DNA from: Chryseobacterium sp. CY350
GTDB taxonomy: Bacteria > Bacteroidota > Bacteroidia > Flavobacteriales > Weeksellaceae
Direction of reading: 5' to 3'
Length of the DNA stretch: 64,000 bases
NCBI RefSeq assembly: GCF_027945075.1
Contig: NZ_CP116034.1
Coordinates: 2,232,001-2,296,000, forward strand
Positions 18,758-27,245 of the stretch are shown one piece after another. The position numbers were made by a program, and so were the translations under genes. The stretch's first letter is position 1. Every line of letters begins with the position of its first letter. A model generated the notes under the pieces. That model ran no database searches, was not told the origin of the DNA, and saw only the letters and a list, made by a program, of their open reading frames with translations.

Positions 18758-19102
18758 TCAGCTTCTATCATATTCATCCTCCAACCTCACAATATCATCC
18801 TCACCAAAATAAGTTCCGGTTTGTACTTCGATAAACACAACAGGTTTTTCAGACAAATTCATGATACGGTGTTTTGCTCCTAATGGAATAAAAATACTTT
18901 CTCCGTAGGATAATTTTATTTCTTTATCATCAAGCACAATTGTAGCATCACCTTCAATGATCGTCCATTGTTCCTGTCTTTTATGATGATATTGATAAGA
19001 TAATTTTTGTCCCGGATTTACTTCTATTCTTTTTAATTTGTAATGAGGTTCATCTGCTAAAACAAAGTATTTTCCCCACGGTCTTTCACCAATTTCTAAC
19101 AT
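18758..19102 (-). CDS. Cupin protein, mannose-6-phosphate isomerase type II C-terminal domain
   Basis: A 114-residue single cupin. RPWGKYFVLADEPHYKLKRI and NPGQKLSYQYHHKRQEQWTI, with the HHKRxExW metal motif, match the C-terminal isomerase domain of bifunctional ManC/AlgA proteins. The second cupin motif is GAKHRIMN. The guanylyltransferase half is absent, so this is the stand-alone form. It probably interconverts fructose-6-P and mannose-6-P, or binds a related sugar, for the surrounding glycan genes (inference). It lies on the opposite strand and is divergent from the next transferase. Confidence 0.85.
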   Translation of the reverse strand: MLEIGERPWGKYFVLADEPHYKLKRIEVNPGQKLSYQYHHKRQEQWTIIEGDATIVLDDKEIKLSYGESIFIPLGAKHRIMNLSEKPVVFIEVQTGTYFGEDDIVRLEDEYDRS

Positions 19103-19194
19103 TATCTGTAAACTTTAAGTACAAAATTAAAAACTTAAATCATAAATCTCCTATTATTTAAAAAAAAATAAGATTTTTGCATAAATTTAATAAC

Positions 19195-20103
19195 ATGAAA
19201 ATTAGTGGATACGGCTATGTGAGAAATGGTTTCCAGTATGGTGTTCCTTTTTTAGAATCTATTCAATCGGTTTTACCTATTTGTGACGAATTCATCGCTG
19301 TTGTGGGAGATTCTACAGACGGAACCCGTGAAGCTATTGAAAATTTAAACAGCCCTAAAATCAAAATTATTGATACCATTTGGGATGACAATCTAAAACA
19401 GCATGGCAAAATTTTTGCCCAGCAATCTAATATTGGCCTTGAGCATGTTACCGGTGACTGGGTTTTCCATATTCAGGCAGATGAAGTTATTCACGAAAAC
19501 GATTTGCCCAAAATTCTTGAAAATATAAAAAAATACGACAAAAATTCTCTTGTTGAAGGTTTTCTACAGCCATTTCTCCACTTTTGGGGAGATTATAATC
19601 ACATCAGAAATAGCCGTGCCGTACACAAAAATGAGATCAGAATCTTCAAAAACAATCCTGAAATCAGATCTTACATAGACTCGCAAGGTTTTAGAAAATT
19701 TAAATCTAATGAAGGATATCTAAATGGAAGCGAAAAAGGTGAAAAATTAAAAGTTTTGCGTCTTGATGCTCCTATTTATCACTACAATTCTGTAAGATCG
19801 ACCAAAAAGATGACTTTAAAAGCCAATAATTTTCAATATTACTACGGTCAGAAAGATGAAAAATTAGCTGAAGCTCCGAAAGAAGAATATAATTATCATA
19901 CGGTAGATAGAGTTGGTAAGTTTTTAGGAACTCACCCAAAAGTAATGACACAGGCGATTGCAGAACACGACTTCGTTTTCGAGCACGATAAATCTCAGGC
20001 TATTTGGGACAAAAAAGATAAGTTGGTGCAGCCATTGGAAGATTTACTGAAAATAAGAATTGGAGAATACAAAAATTACATTTTACTTAAAAACATCAAA
20101 TAG
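19195..20103 (+). CDS. Glycosyltransferase, GT2-like
   Basis: A 302-residue protein. MKISGYGYVRNGFQYGVPFL is followed by IAVVGDSTDGTREAIENL, resembling the GT-A donor-binding strand, and by DWVFHIQADEVIHENDLP, whose QADE occupies the DxD position. A large C-terminal part continues to about residue 300. It is related to GT2 proteins of LPS biosynthesis clusters. The start at 19195 is chosen; an upstream in-frame TTG overlaps a promoter-like ATTTTTGC. It is the last gene of the glycosyltransferase island. Confidence 0.75.
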   Translation: MKISGYGYVRNGFQYGVPFLESIQSVLPICDEFIAVVGDSTDGTREAIENLNSPKIKIIDTIWDDNLKQHGKIFAQQSNIGLEHVTGDWVFHIQADEVIHENDLPKILENIKKYDKNSLVEGFLQPFLHFWGDYNHIRNSRAVHKNEIRIFKNNPEIRSYIDSQGFRKFKSNEGYLNGSEKGEKLKVLRLDAPIYHYNSVRSTKKMTLKANNFQYYYGQKDEKLAEAPKEEYNYHTVDRVGKFLGTHPKVMTQAIAEHDFVFEHDKSQAIWDKKDKLVQPLEDLLKIRIGEYKNYILLKNIK

Positions 20104-20151
20104 TTTTTCTAAAAAAGATTGGCTTTTACTGATAAACTTTTTTGAAATGCT

Positions 20152-20159
20152 TAAATTTG
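20152..20159 (+). promoter_or_regulatory. Putative -7 box of gltX
   Basis: TAAATTTG matches TAnnTTTG, 18 nt before the gltX ATG at 20178. No -33 TTG is found at 17-23 bp. Confidence 0.4.
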
Positions 20160-20177
20160 CACCTTAATTTCAAAGAA

Positions 20178-21686
20178 ATGAGTAAAGTAAGAGTCCGTTT
20201 TGCACCAAGTCCTACGGGACCGTTGCATTTGGGAGGTGTAAGAACTGCATTGTATGATTATCTTTTTGCCAAAAATCAGGGCGGAGAATTTGTATTGAGA
20301 ATTGAAGACACCGATACTGCAAGATATGTGGAGGGTGCTGAAGATTATATCGAAGAAGCTTTGGAATGGTGCGGAATCATCCCCGACGAAAGTCCAAAAA
20401 AAGGCGGAAAATTCGCGCCATACAGACAATCTGAAAGAAGAGATATCTACGACAGATACACTGAGCAGATTTTAAAAACAGATTATGCTTACATTGCTTT
20501 TGACACCGCGGAAGAATTGGATGCTATTCGCTCTGAATATGAAGCAAAAGGTGATGTTTTTTCTTACAATAATGTTTCAAGAAACCGCTTAAAAAACAGC
20601 ATTGCACTTTCTGAAGAGGAAGTTCAAAAACTTTTGGATGCAAAAACTCCTTATGTTGTACGATTCAAAATGCCTGTTGACAAAACTTTAGGTTTGGTCG
20701 ATATTATCCGTGGAAATTCCGCAGTAAATACAGACACTTTAGACGATAAAGTTTTAGTAAAAAACGATGGAATGCCAACTTATCATTTCGCGAACATTAT
20801 CGATGACCACGAAATGGAAATTACCCACGTCATTCGTGGGGAAGAATGGCTACCATCTCTGGGTTTACATATGTTATTATACGAAGCAATGGGTTGGGAA
20901 GCTCCGGAATTTGCCCATCTTTCTCTGATTTTAAAACCTGAAGGTAAAGGAAAATTAAGTAAAAGAGATGGTGATAAATTTGGATTCCCTGTGTTTCCTC
21001 TAAATTTTAAAGATGCCGAAACCGGAAATATTTCTAAAGGATACCGTGAAGAAGGATATCTTCCTGAAGCTTTCATCAATATGGTGGCGCTTTTAGGCTG
21101 GTCGCCTGCTGACGATAAAGAAATTTTGTCTTTGGATGAAATGGTAAAAGAATTTGATTTAAATAAAGTTCACAAGGCTGGGGCAAGATTCAATAAAGAA
21201 AAAGCTGAATGGTTTAATCATCAATATATTCAATTAAAATCAGACGAAGAATTATTAAAAATTCTAAAAGAGTCAGATTTAAATTTAAATATGGAAGACG
21301 AAAAACTACTGAAGATTATTCATCTGATGAAAGAGAGAGCTACTTTTCCAAAAGATATTTACGAAAACGGAAGATTCTTTTTCGAAGCACCAACTTCTTA
21401 CGACGAAAAAGCGTCTAAGAAAGCCTGGAATGACGAAACTTCAAATCTTTTAACCGAATTTGCTGAAAGTTTTAATTCGCTTAATGATTTTACTTCAGAA
21501 AATATTAAACAAAACTTACACGACTTTGCCGAAAACAAAGGTGTAGGAATGGGAAAAGTAATGATGCCGTTGCGTTTAGCATTGGTTGGAGAACTGAAAG
21601 GCCCGGACGTTCCAGATATTTTGGAACTCGTTGGTAGAGAAGAAAGTACGGCACGAATAAACAATGCTATCAATAATTTTAAATAA
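20178..21686 (+). CDS. gltX: Glutamate--tRNA ligase
   Basis: A 502-residue class Ib aminoacyl-tRNA synthetase. RVRFAPSPTGPLHLGGVRTA carries the HIGH-type signature, RIEDTDTARYV follows, and GKLSKRDGDKFGFPVFPLNF carries the KMSKS-type signature. It charges tRNA(Glu), and possibly tRNA(Gln) if the organism uses the amidotransferase route. The start is the MSKVRVRF methionine; a 12-codon upstream extension contains the promoter box. It lies directly upstream of accA with a 47 bp gap but probably has a separate promoter. Confidence 0.96.
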   Translation: MSKVRVRFAPSPTGPLHLGGVRTALYDYLFAKNQGGEFVLRIEDTDTARYVEGAEDYIEEALEWCGIIPDESPKKGGKFAPYRQSERRDIYDRYTEQILKTDYAYIAFDTAEELDAIRSEYEAKGDVFSYNNVSRNRLKNSIALSEEEVQKLLDAKTPYVVRFKMPVDKTLGLVDIIRGNSAVNTDTLDDKVLVKNDGMPTYHFANIIDDHEMEITHVIRGEEWLPSLGLHMLLYEAMGWEAPEFAHLSLILKPEGKGKLSKRDGDKFGFPVFPLNFKDAETGNISKGYREEGYLPEAFINMVALLGWSPADDKEILSLDEMVKEFDLNKVHKAGARFNKEKAEWFNHQYIQLKSDEELLKILKESDLNLNMEDEKLLKIIHLMKERATFPKDIYENGRFFFEAPTSYDEKASKKAWNDETSNLLTEFAESFNSLNDFTSENIKQNLHDFAENKGVGMGKVMMPLRLALVGELKGPDVPDILELVGREESTARINNAINNFK

Positions 21687-21703
21687 AATTTCATAATTTT
21701 TCA

Positions 21704-21711
21704 TACATTTG
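21704..21711 (+). promoter_or_regulatory. Putative -7 box of accA
   Basis: TACATTTG matches TAnnTTTG, 22 nt before the accA ATG. No convincing -33 element is present. Confidence 0.4.
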
Positions 21712-21733
21712 AAAGATTTAATTTACTTCAAGA

Positions 21734-22690
21734 ATGGAATATTTAAGTTTCGAACTTCCTATAAAAGAACTGATGGATCAGTATCAAACCTGTTCATTGG
21801 TAGGAGAAGAAAGTGGTGTTGATGTAAAATTAGCATGCAGTCAGATCGAGGATAAGATTATAGATACCAAAAAACAGATCTATGGAAATCTTACACCTTG
21901 GCAAAGAGTACAGTTATCGCGTCATCCGGATCGCCCTTATACGATTGACTATATCAAAGGAATGGTAGACAAAGGCAGTTTCCTGGAGCTTCACGGTGAC
22001 AGAAACTTTGCTGATGATCCTGCGATGATCGGAGGTTTGGCGACTTTAGACGGTCAAAGAGTGATGATTATCGGTACCCAAAAAGGGAGAACGACCAAAG
22101 AAAGACAGCATAGAAGATTTGGAATGCCGAATCCTGAAGGATACAGAAAAGCTTTAAGACTAATGAAATTAGCCGAAAAGTTCAAAATTCCTGTAATTAC
22201 TTTAGTGGATACACCGGGAGCATATCCTGGATTGGAAGCTGAAGAAAGAGGTCAAGGTGAAGCCATTGCAAGAAATATTTTTGAAATGACGATGCTTAAA
22301 ACTCCTATTTTCACTTATATTATCGGTGAAGGAGCGAGTGGCGGAGCTTTAGGAATTGGTGTCGGCAACAAAGTATATATGCTTGAAAATACTTGGTATA
22401 CTGTAATTGCACCGGAAAGCTGTTCTTCAATCTTATGGAGAAATTGGGATCACAAAGAAGATGCTGCGAATGCATTAAACCTGACTCCAAAAGATGCTTT
22501 AAGAGAAAAGTTTATTGACGGAATCATTGAAGAACCACTTGGTGGAGCTCATTACGATCCGGAAACAACTTACCTGAATCTGAAAACTTCGATTTTGCAA
22601 AACATCAAAGCGTTCTCAAAATTCACAGGCAAAGAACTGGAAACCCAAAGACAAGACAAATTTATTGCGATGGGGCAATTTAAAGGATAA
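21734..22690 (+). CDS. accA: Acetyl-CoA carboxylase carboxyltransferase subunit alpha
   Basis: A 318-residue AccA. The N-terminal helix region ([12 protein letters not shown]) is followed by [56 protein letters not shown] and [15 protein letters not shown], the crotonase-type oxyanion and CoA-binding segments. With AccD it transfers CO2 from biotin to acetyl-CoA, making malonyl-CoA. Length is normal. accB and accC lie 12 kb upstream on the same strand; accD is not in the window. A strong terminator follows. Confidence 0.96.
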   Translation: MEYLSFELPIKELMDQYQTCSLVGEESGVDVKLACSQIEDKIIDTKKQIYGNLTPWQRVQLSRHPDRPYTIDYIKGMVDKGSFLELHGDRNFADDPAMIGGLATLDGQRVMIIGTQKGRTTKERQHRRFGMPNPEGYRKALRLMKLAEKFKIPVITLVDTPGAYPGLEAEERGQGEAIARNIFEMTMLKTPIFTYIIGEGASGGALGIGVGNKVYMLENTWYTVIAPESCSSILWRNWDHKEDAANALNLTPKDALREKFIDGIIEEPLGGAHYDPETTYLNLKTSILQNIKAFSKFTGKELETQRQDKFIAMGQFKG

Positions 22691-22696
22691 ACAAAA

Positions 22697-22730
22697 AAAA
22701 GGTAGTTTAGAATTTCTAAGCTACCTTTTT
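22697..22730. terminator. Bidirectional terminator between accA and a lipoprotein gene
   Basis: AAAAGGTAG (22697-22705) pairs with CTACCTTTT (22721-22729). The inner TTTAGA/TCTAAG arms extend the stem, with A- and T-runs on either side. The AAGGTAG/CTACCTT core recurs in the terminator at 27182-27228. Confidence 0.8.
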
Positions 22731-22792
22731 ATTTATTGAATAGTATGTTAATCAATTGACATCTTTAATTTCAAGTTTTGCAGTTTTCAAAA

Positions 22793-23215
22793 TCAGTTCT
22801 GTTGCTTCATAAAACTTCCCGTGATATTCTTTTGATATTCCATAAGTATAAACTTTTTTTCAGCATTGCCTTTTTTAAAGTAAATAGAATTACTTCCACC
22901 ATCTAAAATCCCAACATTGTAATTTTCTTTTTTTGGCAACTCTAACTCCTCTTGTTTTATACTTACAATAATATCAGAAATCTGCTTATACTGTTGATAA
23001 GAAATTCTTCTGTTATCAAAATATTCTCCTTTTCTAAAGATCTTTACTATTACAGGTCTCTTTCTGTTCTTGTCAGTAGGAATTAATGTAATTGTTAGCT
23101 TATCACCGCCTATTACAACTGCATTCATATGATTAAATTGAATGAACTCAGAACTAATATTTGAGGCACAAGAATTTAAAAGAATAACCAAGCAGATTAA
23201 TAAAAAACTTTTCAT
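22793..23215 (-). CDS. Small lipoprotein, function unknown
   Basis: This 140-residue protein has a lipoprotein signal peptide (MKSFLLICLVILLNSC, lipobox LNSC, lipidated Cys 16). The mature part is charged, with no family I recognise. Its ATG directly follows the stop codon of the DUF6705-type gene upstream (TAA-ATG), so it is co-translated with it and is the last gene of the minus-strand lipoprotein array. Cell-envelope location is inferred from the signal. It may be a partner or immunity-type protein of the array, but nothing in the sequence proves it. Confidence 0.7.
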   Translation of the reverse strand: MKSFLLICLVILLNSCASNISSEFIQFNHMNAVVIGGDKLTITLIPTDKNRKRPVIVKIFRKGEYFDNRRISYQQYKQISDIIVSIKQEELELPKKENYNVGILDGGSNSIYFKKGNAEKKFILMEYQKNITGSFMKQQN

Positions 23216-23776
23216 TTATTGTTTTACAAAAATTATATCTGCAGGTTCATATGGTAAATGAATCTTTAAATTTCCTGGATTATTCGGACAATTAATGTTT
23301 GTAATACGAATTGATTGTGGGTAATATTTCCATTGAATATGATCTGGGTCAATATATTTTAAATTAATTGTTCCATCTCCTATTCTACATTTTCCACCAC
23401 CATAACCAAGTAATATCGATCCATCAATAGCTAATCCAAAACTAATTATATTTATCTTCTCATTATTGAAATTTGTAGTATTTTCTATATCATTCCCATT
23501 AACAAGAATTTTATACTTTATTAGCAATACATCTCTATAAAATTCATTTGACAAAAGTTTTATATTCCGATCATTCTGTTTAGTGATAAACAAATAAACT
23601 TCTTTATTGCCTATAGTTGACTTCCATGTACCGGTATATTTTTCAAGTACAATGTTCGTATCCTTAATATGAGAATTATTAGGTATAGTTTCGTAATCAG
23701 TATCTAATGGATAATTCTGTGCTTTACAAGAAATAATTGTTAGAAATAAACAGAATAATAATATTGTATTCTTCAT
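23216..23776 (-). CDS. DUF6705-type secreted protein, copy 1
   Basis: A 186-residue protein starting MKNTILLFCLFLTIISCKAQ, a lipoprotein-type signal (IISC). The mature part contains NYPLDTDY, VLEKYTGTWKS and the C-terminal CPNNPGNLKIHLPYEPAD followed by IIFVKQ. It is nearly the same protein as the next copy (23971-24531) and more distantly like the third (24720-25289). I recall the family as DUF6705 of Chryseobacterium-type genomes, with no known function. An ATG six codons earlier is also possible and overlaps the stop of a relic lipoprotein tail (ATGTTAA). Confidence 0.75.
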   Translation of the reverse strand: MKNTILLFCLFLTIISCKAQNYPLDTDYETIPNNSHIKDTNIVLEKYTGTWKSTIGNKEVYLFITKQNDRNIKLLSNEFYRDVLLIKYKILVNGNDIENTTNFNNEKINIISFGLAIDGSILLGYGGGKCRIGDGTINLKYIDPDHIQWKYYPQSIRITNINCPNNPGNLKIHLPYEPADIIFVKQ

Positions 23777-23787
23777 AATAGTTGTTC

Positions 23788-23935
23788 TTAACATGCTGGT
23801 TGTTTTATAGGTGTACCGTTAGAATTAGGAACTACGGGGCAGTGCAGTTGTTCCATTTTCTTCTTCTATCAAATTTAATTTCTCTTCTAATCCCATACTT
23901 TTCATTGATTCAAAAAAAAACTTTGCCAAATTTTA
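23788..23935 (-). pseudogene. Relic C-terminal tail of a deleted JAB-like lipoprotein paralog (1)
   Basis: The minus strand reads FFFESMKSMGLEEKLNLIEE, then ENGTT, a frameshift (about 4 extra bases), then PNSNGTPIKQPAC and a stop. This aligns with the end of the intact protein encoded at 25309-26649 (LFFNLLDNIGLTGKITLL and DSNGNPIPNPC). Stop codons lie just upstream, so about 400 N-terminal residues are missing. Its stop TAA overlaps a possible ATG of the following DUF6705-type gene. Confidence 0.75.
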
Positions 23936-23942
23936 TCATAAT

Positions 23943-23964
23943 AAAAAACCGCTTTTCAGCGGTT
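23943..23964 (-). terminator. Terminator after DUF6705-type copy 2
   Basis: The perfect 7 bp stem AACCGCT/AGCGGTT (23947-23953 and 23958-23964) has a T-run on the minus strand. A decayed copy with one stem base missing lies at 24692-24713, after copy 3, showing that the terminator was duplicated along with the gene unit. Confidence 0.7.
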
Positions 23965-23970
23965 GAATTA

Positions 23971-24531
23971 TTATTGTTTAGTAAAAATTAAATCTGCAGG
24001 TTCATAAGGTAAATGAATTTTTAAATTTCCTGGATTATTCGGACAATTAATATTGGTAATAAGAATAGACTGGGGATAATAATTCCATTGAATATGTGTA
24101 GGATCTATGTGTTTTAAATTTAGCCTTCCATTTCCTATTCTACACTTTCCACCATCATAACCAAGCATTATTGACTCATCAATAGCTAATCCATAACTAA
24201 TAATATTAATTTTATCATTAGTAAAATTAGTTGTGTTTTCTACCTCATATCCGTTAATACTAACTTTGTACTTTACTAATAAAACATCTTCATAATGCTC
24301 CCTATTTAAAATTTTTATATTCCGATCATTTTGTTTTGTTATATATAAATAAACATCTTTGTTACTAGTAATAGCTTTCCATATACCAGTATATTTTTCT
24401 AAAATGTCATTTGTATCCTTAATGTAAGAATTATTAGGAATGGTTTTATAATATGTCCCTAAAGGATAATTTTGTGCTTGGCAGGAAACTAATGCAAATA
24501 GTAGCATTAGAAACAATGATATATTTCTCAT
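23971..24531 (-). CDS. DUF6705-type secreted protein, copy 2
   Basis: A 186-residue protein, signal MRNISLFLMLLFALVSCQAQ (lipobox VSC). The mature part is very close to copy 1: NYPLGTYYKTIPNNSYIKDT compared with NYPLDTDYETIPNNSHIKDT, and the same NINCPNNPGNLKIHLPYEPA ending. This points to recent duplication. It is followed by a terminator and preceded by the second relic lipoprotein tail. Function is unknown; a secreted or outer-surface location is inferred from the signal. Confidence 0.75.
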   Translation of the reverse strand: MRNISLFLMLLFALVSCQAQNYPLGTYYKTIPNNSYIKDTNDILEKYTGIWKAITSNKDVYLYITKQNDRNIKILNREHYEDVLLVKYKVSINGYEVENTTNFTNDKINIISYGLAIDESIMLGYDGGKCRIGNGRLNLKHIDPTHIQWNYYPQSILITNINCPNNPGNLKIHLPYEPADLIFTKQ

Positions 24532-24542
24532 AGTAGTTGTTT

Positions 24543-24690
24543 TTAACATGATGGCTGTTTTATAGGTGTACCGTTCGAATCAGGAACTATTGGTGAAGTT
24601 GTTCCATTTTCTTCTTCTATCAAATTTAATTTCCCTTCTAATCCATACTTTTTATGGTTTCAAAAAATAATATTGTCAAATTTTATCATA
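24543..24690 (-). pseudogene. Relic C-terminal tail of a deleted JAB-like lipoprotein paralog (2)
   Basis: The minus strand encodes FFETIKSM, a 1-base deletion, then LEGKLNLIEEENGTTSPIVP and DSNGTPIKQPSC plus stop. It matches the ends of relic 1 and of the intact lipoprotein at 25309-26649. Nothing of the N-terminal 400 residues remains. As in relic 1, the TAA overlaps a candidate ATG of the next DUF6705-type gene. Confidence 0.75.
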
Positions 24691-24719
24691 ATAAAAAACC
24701 CTTTTCAGCGGTTGAGTTA

Positions 24720-25289
24720 TTATTGTTTAGTAAAAATTAAATCTGCACTTTCATAAGGTAAGTTTATTTTTATTCCACCAGTAGGATAATTTGAACAGTT
24801 TTTATTTGTAACAGCTGTTGATTCAGGTTGATAATTCCATATAAAATGTGTGGTATCAGTCAATTGCAAATTTATCTCACCCCATCCTACAGTACATTGT
24901 CCTCCTGTATATGTAAAGGATACCATATTTTCATTAGAAAAAGTCATATCACTAATAATATTAGAATCTGTAATATTAAAATTCATTGTGCTTTCAACTA
25001 CATTGCCTTGCGAATTTTTAATAATATAACGAATAAACAACACATCTTGATAATACTTTTTAACATCAAAATTATTTAGATGATGATCTACTTTATCAAT
25101 TTTTAAAACTATTTCGTTACCATTATAATTAGCTTTCCAATCCCCTACAAAAGGTAAAAGTGCATTACTAATATCTTTTAAGTAGGAATAATTAGGAACA
25201 ATTTTATAATCACTATCTAATGGATAAGTTTGAGCTTTACAAGCTATCGCTAAGAACATAAATAACTGTAACAATATATGTTTTTTCAT
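24720..25289 (-). CDS. DUF6705-type secreted protein, copy 3 (divergent)
   Basis: A 189-residue protein with signal MKKHILLQLFMFLAIACKAQ (lipobox IAC). It shares the TYPLDSDYKIVPNYSYLKD start, the VGDWKANYNG core and the NLPYESADLIFTKQ end with copies 1 and 2 but is clearly more diverged. The ATG at 25289 is chosen: the frame runs on upstream into the preceding gene, but the signal peptide starts here. It follows the intact JAB-like lipoprotein after 19 bp, so these two are the complete ancestral pair. Confidence 0.75.
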   Translation of the reverse strand: MKKHILLQLFMFLAIACKAQTYPLDSDYKIVPNYSYLKDISNALLPFVGDWKANYNGNEIVLKIDKVDHHLNNFDVKKYYQDVLFIRYIIKNSQGNVVESTMNFNITDSNIISDMTFSNENMVSFTYTGGQCTVGWGEINLQLTDTTHFIWNYQPESTAVTNKNCSNYPTGGIKINLPYESADLIFTKQ

Positions 25290-25308
25290 AGTATTTGTTT
25301 TGAATTTT

Positions 25309-26649
25309 TTAACAAGGATTTGGAATTGGATTTCCATTTGAATCTTTTTGTATTGTTGAAGTATTTCCATCTTTTTCTTTTAAAAGAGTTATTTTTCCAG
25401 TTAATCCAATATTATCTAACAAATTAAAAAATAATTTTTCTAATCCAAAATTAGATAATTTTTGTCCTGGAATTTTATTTTCTTCCTTCAATAATAGCCG
25501 GTAATCGGTTTTGTACAATCTAACTAATTTCCTAACATACGCTTCTTCTTGCGCTTCAGTCATTCCAGAAGGCAGATCAGAAATTGTTCCGGTAAAATAA
25601 ATAAAATAAGTTCCACTATCAGAAACAGTTCCATTGTATGCGTTTCCAAGAGAATTTGCATCTTGTTGTCTTACAATATGTAAAAATGTCATGATATCTT
25701 GTGGAGCTAATATACCAATTGTTCCCGGCTGGTGAGTGTGTACTGTTCCTTTAGAATTGATTCCTATTCCAAAAAAGATTTCATTACCTGCTGAGGTAGA
25801 ACCTGCTTGTATTGTCCCACTTTTCAATTCCTGAAAGCCTTTTTCTTTTTTTGTATTAGTCTGGGCATGGTTTTTAAAACCAGTAAGAGAATCTTGGATT
25901 TGTGGATTTTCCAATAATGTTTTCACTTTCTCACAAGGATCTTCCTCTTCCGGAGGTTCAGGATATTCATATCCTGATTCACCTCCTCCACTTCCTGCGC
26001 CCATACATTCTCCTGTTGCAGGATCTTCAAGACCCAGACATTGAGAAGCAGGAAGTGCCATCTCCACAAACTTACAGATTGTTTTGGTATTTTCTATTGG
26101 ATATTGCTCCCCACTGGCTCCTTCTACGTAGCCGACTATAATCGTATATTTTTTGCATACCGATACATTTATTGTACCCGTTTTTTCAAAGGTATCTTTA
26201 CCATCAGAAGACTCTGCTGCTTTTATTATGTCCCGATCAAAGATTAGCGTTTGAAAAAACTCATTGCTCTCCAAATCATCGGCAGAAAACTGAAAGTACA
26301 CCCTGTTTTTCACACGGAAAACTTCAAGTATATTTATCACTTTGTTGTTCCTGAGAACAGGCACCATCAGGTAGCTTTCATCAAACTGATCCATCGTTGT
26401 CGCATAGTCCCAGTATATTGTTCCATACTTCTGCTGAATATAATTCTCGTTAGCATTTTTGGCATAGACTTCTCTAACCTTGCTAATGTATTTTTCGTCT
26501 TCTTCCCAAAGACTTTTTGACGAAAATCGTGCGGCGTTTAGAGTTTCAGAAGGGTTTTCCTGCGACGTGATCTCATCAGAGATACAGGAGTAAAGAGACA
26601 ACATCACTGTCATCATCAGGCATAGCCTGAGCAATAGATTTTTTTTCAT
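25309..26649 (-). CDS. Lipoprotein with C-terminal JAB/MPN-like domain
   Basis: A 446-residue protein. A lipoprotein signal (LYSC, Cys 22) is followed by an N-terminal region to about residue 200, a Gly/Pro/Glu-rich spacer (about 217-238, EYPEPPEEEDPCE), and a C-terminal domain. The latter has the pattern HTHQPG (304-309) followed by APQD with D318, resembling the HxHx(7-10)SxxD zinc site of JAB metallopeptidases, but with Ala at the usual Ser. Bacteroidota have many lipoproteins with interchangeable C-terminal domains of this type. It is paired with a DUF6705-type gene. A toxin-like or peptidase role is possible but unproven. Confidence 0.65.
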   Translation of the reverse strand: MKKNLLLRLCLMMTVMLSLYSCISDEITSQENPSETLNAARFSSKSLWEEDEKYISKVREVYAKNANENYIQQKYGTIYWDYATTMDQFDESYLMVPVLRNNKVINILEVFRVKNRVYFQFSADDLESNEFFQTLIFDRDIIKAAESSDGKDTFEKTGTINVSVCKKYTIIVGYVEGASGEQYPIENTKTICKFVEMALPASQCLGLEDPATGECMGAGSGGGESGYEYPEPPEEEDPCEKVKTLLENPQIQDSLTGFKNHAQTNTKKEKGFQELKSGTIQAGSTSAGNEIFFGIGINSKGTVHTHQPGTIGILAPQDIMTFLHIVRQQDANSLGNAYNGTVSDSGTYFIYFTGTISDLPSGMTEAQEEAYVRKLVRLYKTDYRLLLKEENKIPGQKLSNFGLEKLFFNLLDNIGLTGKITLLKEKDGNTSTIQKDSNGNPIPNPC

Positions 26650-26816
26650 ACCAGTTGTGTTTGATTTTTTAATTGGGTTAAATATATAAAATTTTCACGA
26701 ATCACAATCAAGTGATTATCATTTTTCAAAAATATCTCTAAATTTTAGATTCTCATCCACAAAATTTTGCGTATTTTCGTCAATATTTGAATGACTGTAC
26801 TCAAAATTCGAAGGTT

Positions 26817-27173
26817 ATGATAGTAGGAGAAAAAATAAAAAAATACCGAACAGAAAAAGGCTTCACCCAATTGGATATGGCAGTAATGCTTGATGTCTCC
26901 GAAAACACATACAGAAAGATAGAAAACAATGCCTCCTCTCCGGATATTGTCACCATCGATAAAATTGCAAAATTTTTGGAGAAGGGCTTTACAGATTTAT
27001 TACCTGATGAATGTATTAATATTACGAATACTGACAATAAAGGAGGAAATAATGGCTACATCATCAATAAGCTTCCGGAAAAGCTGATTGAACAATACGA
27101 AGAACGCATCAAAGAATTAAAAGATCAAGTACAAGAATTGAAGGAAGAGATAAAATCTTTCAAGAATAGATAA
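26817..27173 (+). CDS. XRE-family DNA-binding protein
   Basis: A 118-residue protein. The N-terminal helix-turn-helix (GEKIKKYRTEKGFTQLDMAV, then VSENTYRKIENN) matches Cro/CI-type HTH_3. The C-terminus (about residues 75-118) is a strong coiled coil, EERIKELKDQVQELKEEIK, likely for dimerisation. The ATG at 26817 is chosen; a TTG ten codons earlier would be an alternative. It is divergent from the JAB-like lipoprotein gene with about 170 bp between them, so it may regulate that array (inference). Small HTH plus coiled-coil proteins of this kind are common in Chryseobacterium. Confidence 0.8.
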   Translation: MIVGEKIKKYRTEKGFTQLDMAVMLDVSENTYRKIENNASSPDIVTIDKIAKFLEKGFTDLLPDECINITNTDNKGGNNGYIINKLPEKLIEQYEERIKELKDQVQELKEEIKSFKNR

Positions 27174-27181
27174 AGATTAAC

Positions 27182-27228
27182 AAAAAAAGGTAGCTGAGAA
27201 TCATCATCTCAAAGCTACCTTCTTTTTG
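27182..27228. terminator. Bidirectional terminator
   Basis: AAGGTAGCT (27187-27195) pairs with AGCTACCTT (27213-27221); the inner GAGA/TCTC arms lengthen the stem. A-run on the left, T-run on the right. It serves the XRE gene (+) and the convergent DUF6759-type gene (-). Confidence 0.8.
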
Positions 27229-27245
27229 TTTGATTTAATTCAGAA

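Noticed and set aside
22697..27228. The shared GGTAGC/GCTACC core of two terminators as a mobile repeat
   Set aside because: Only about 9 bp per arm is shared and the loops differ; convergence of terminator stems is enough to explain it, though a genome-wide count could change this.
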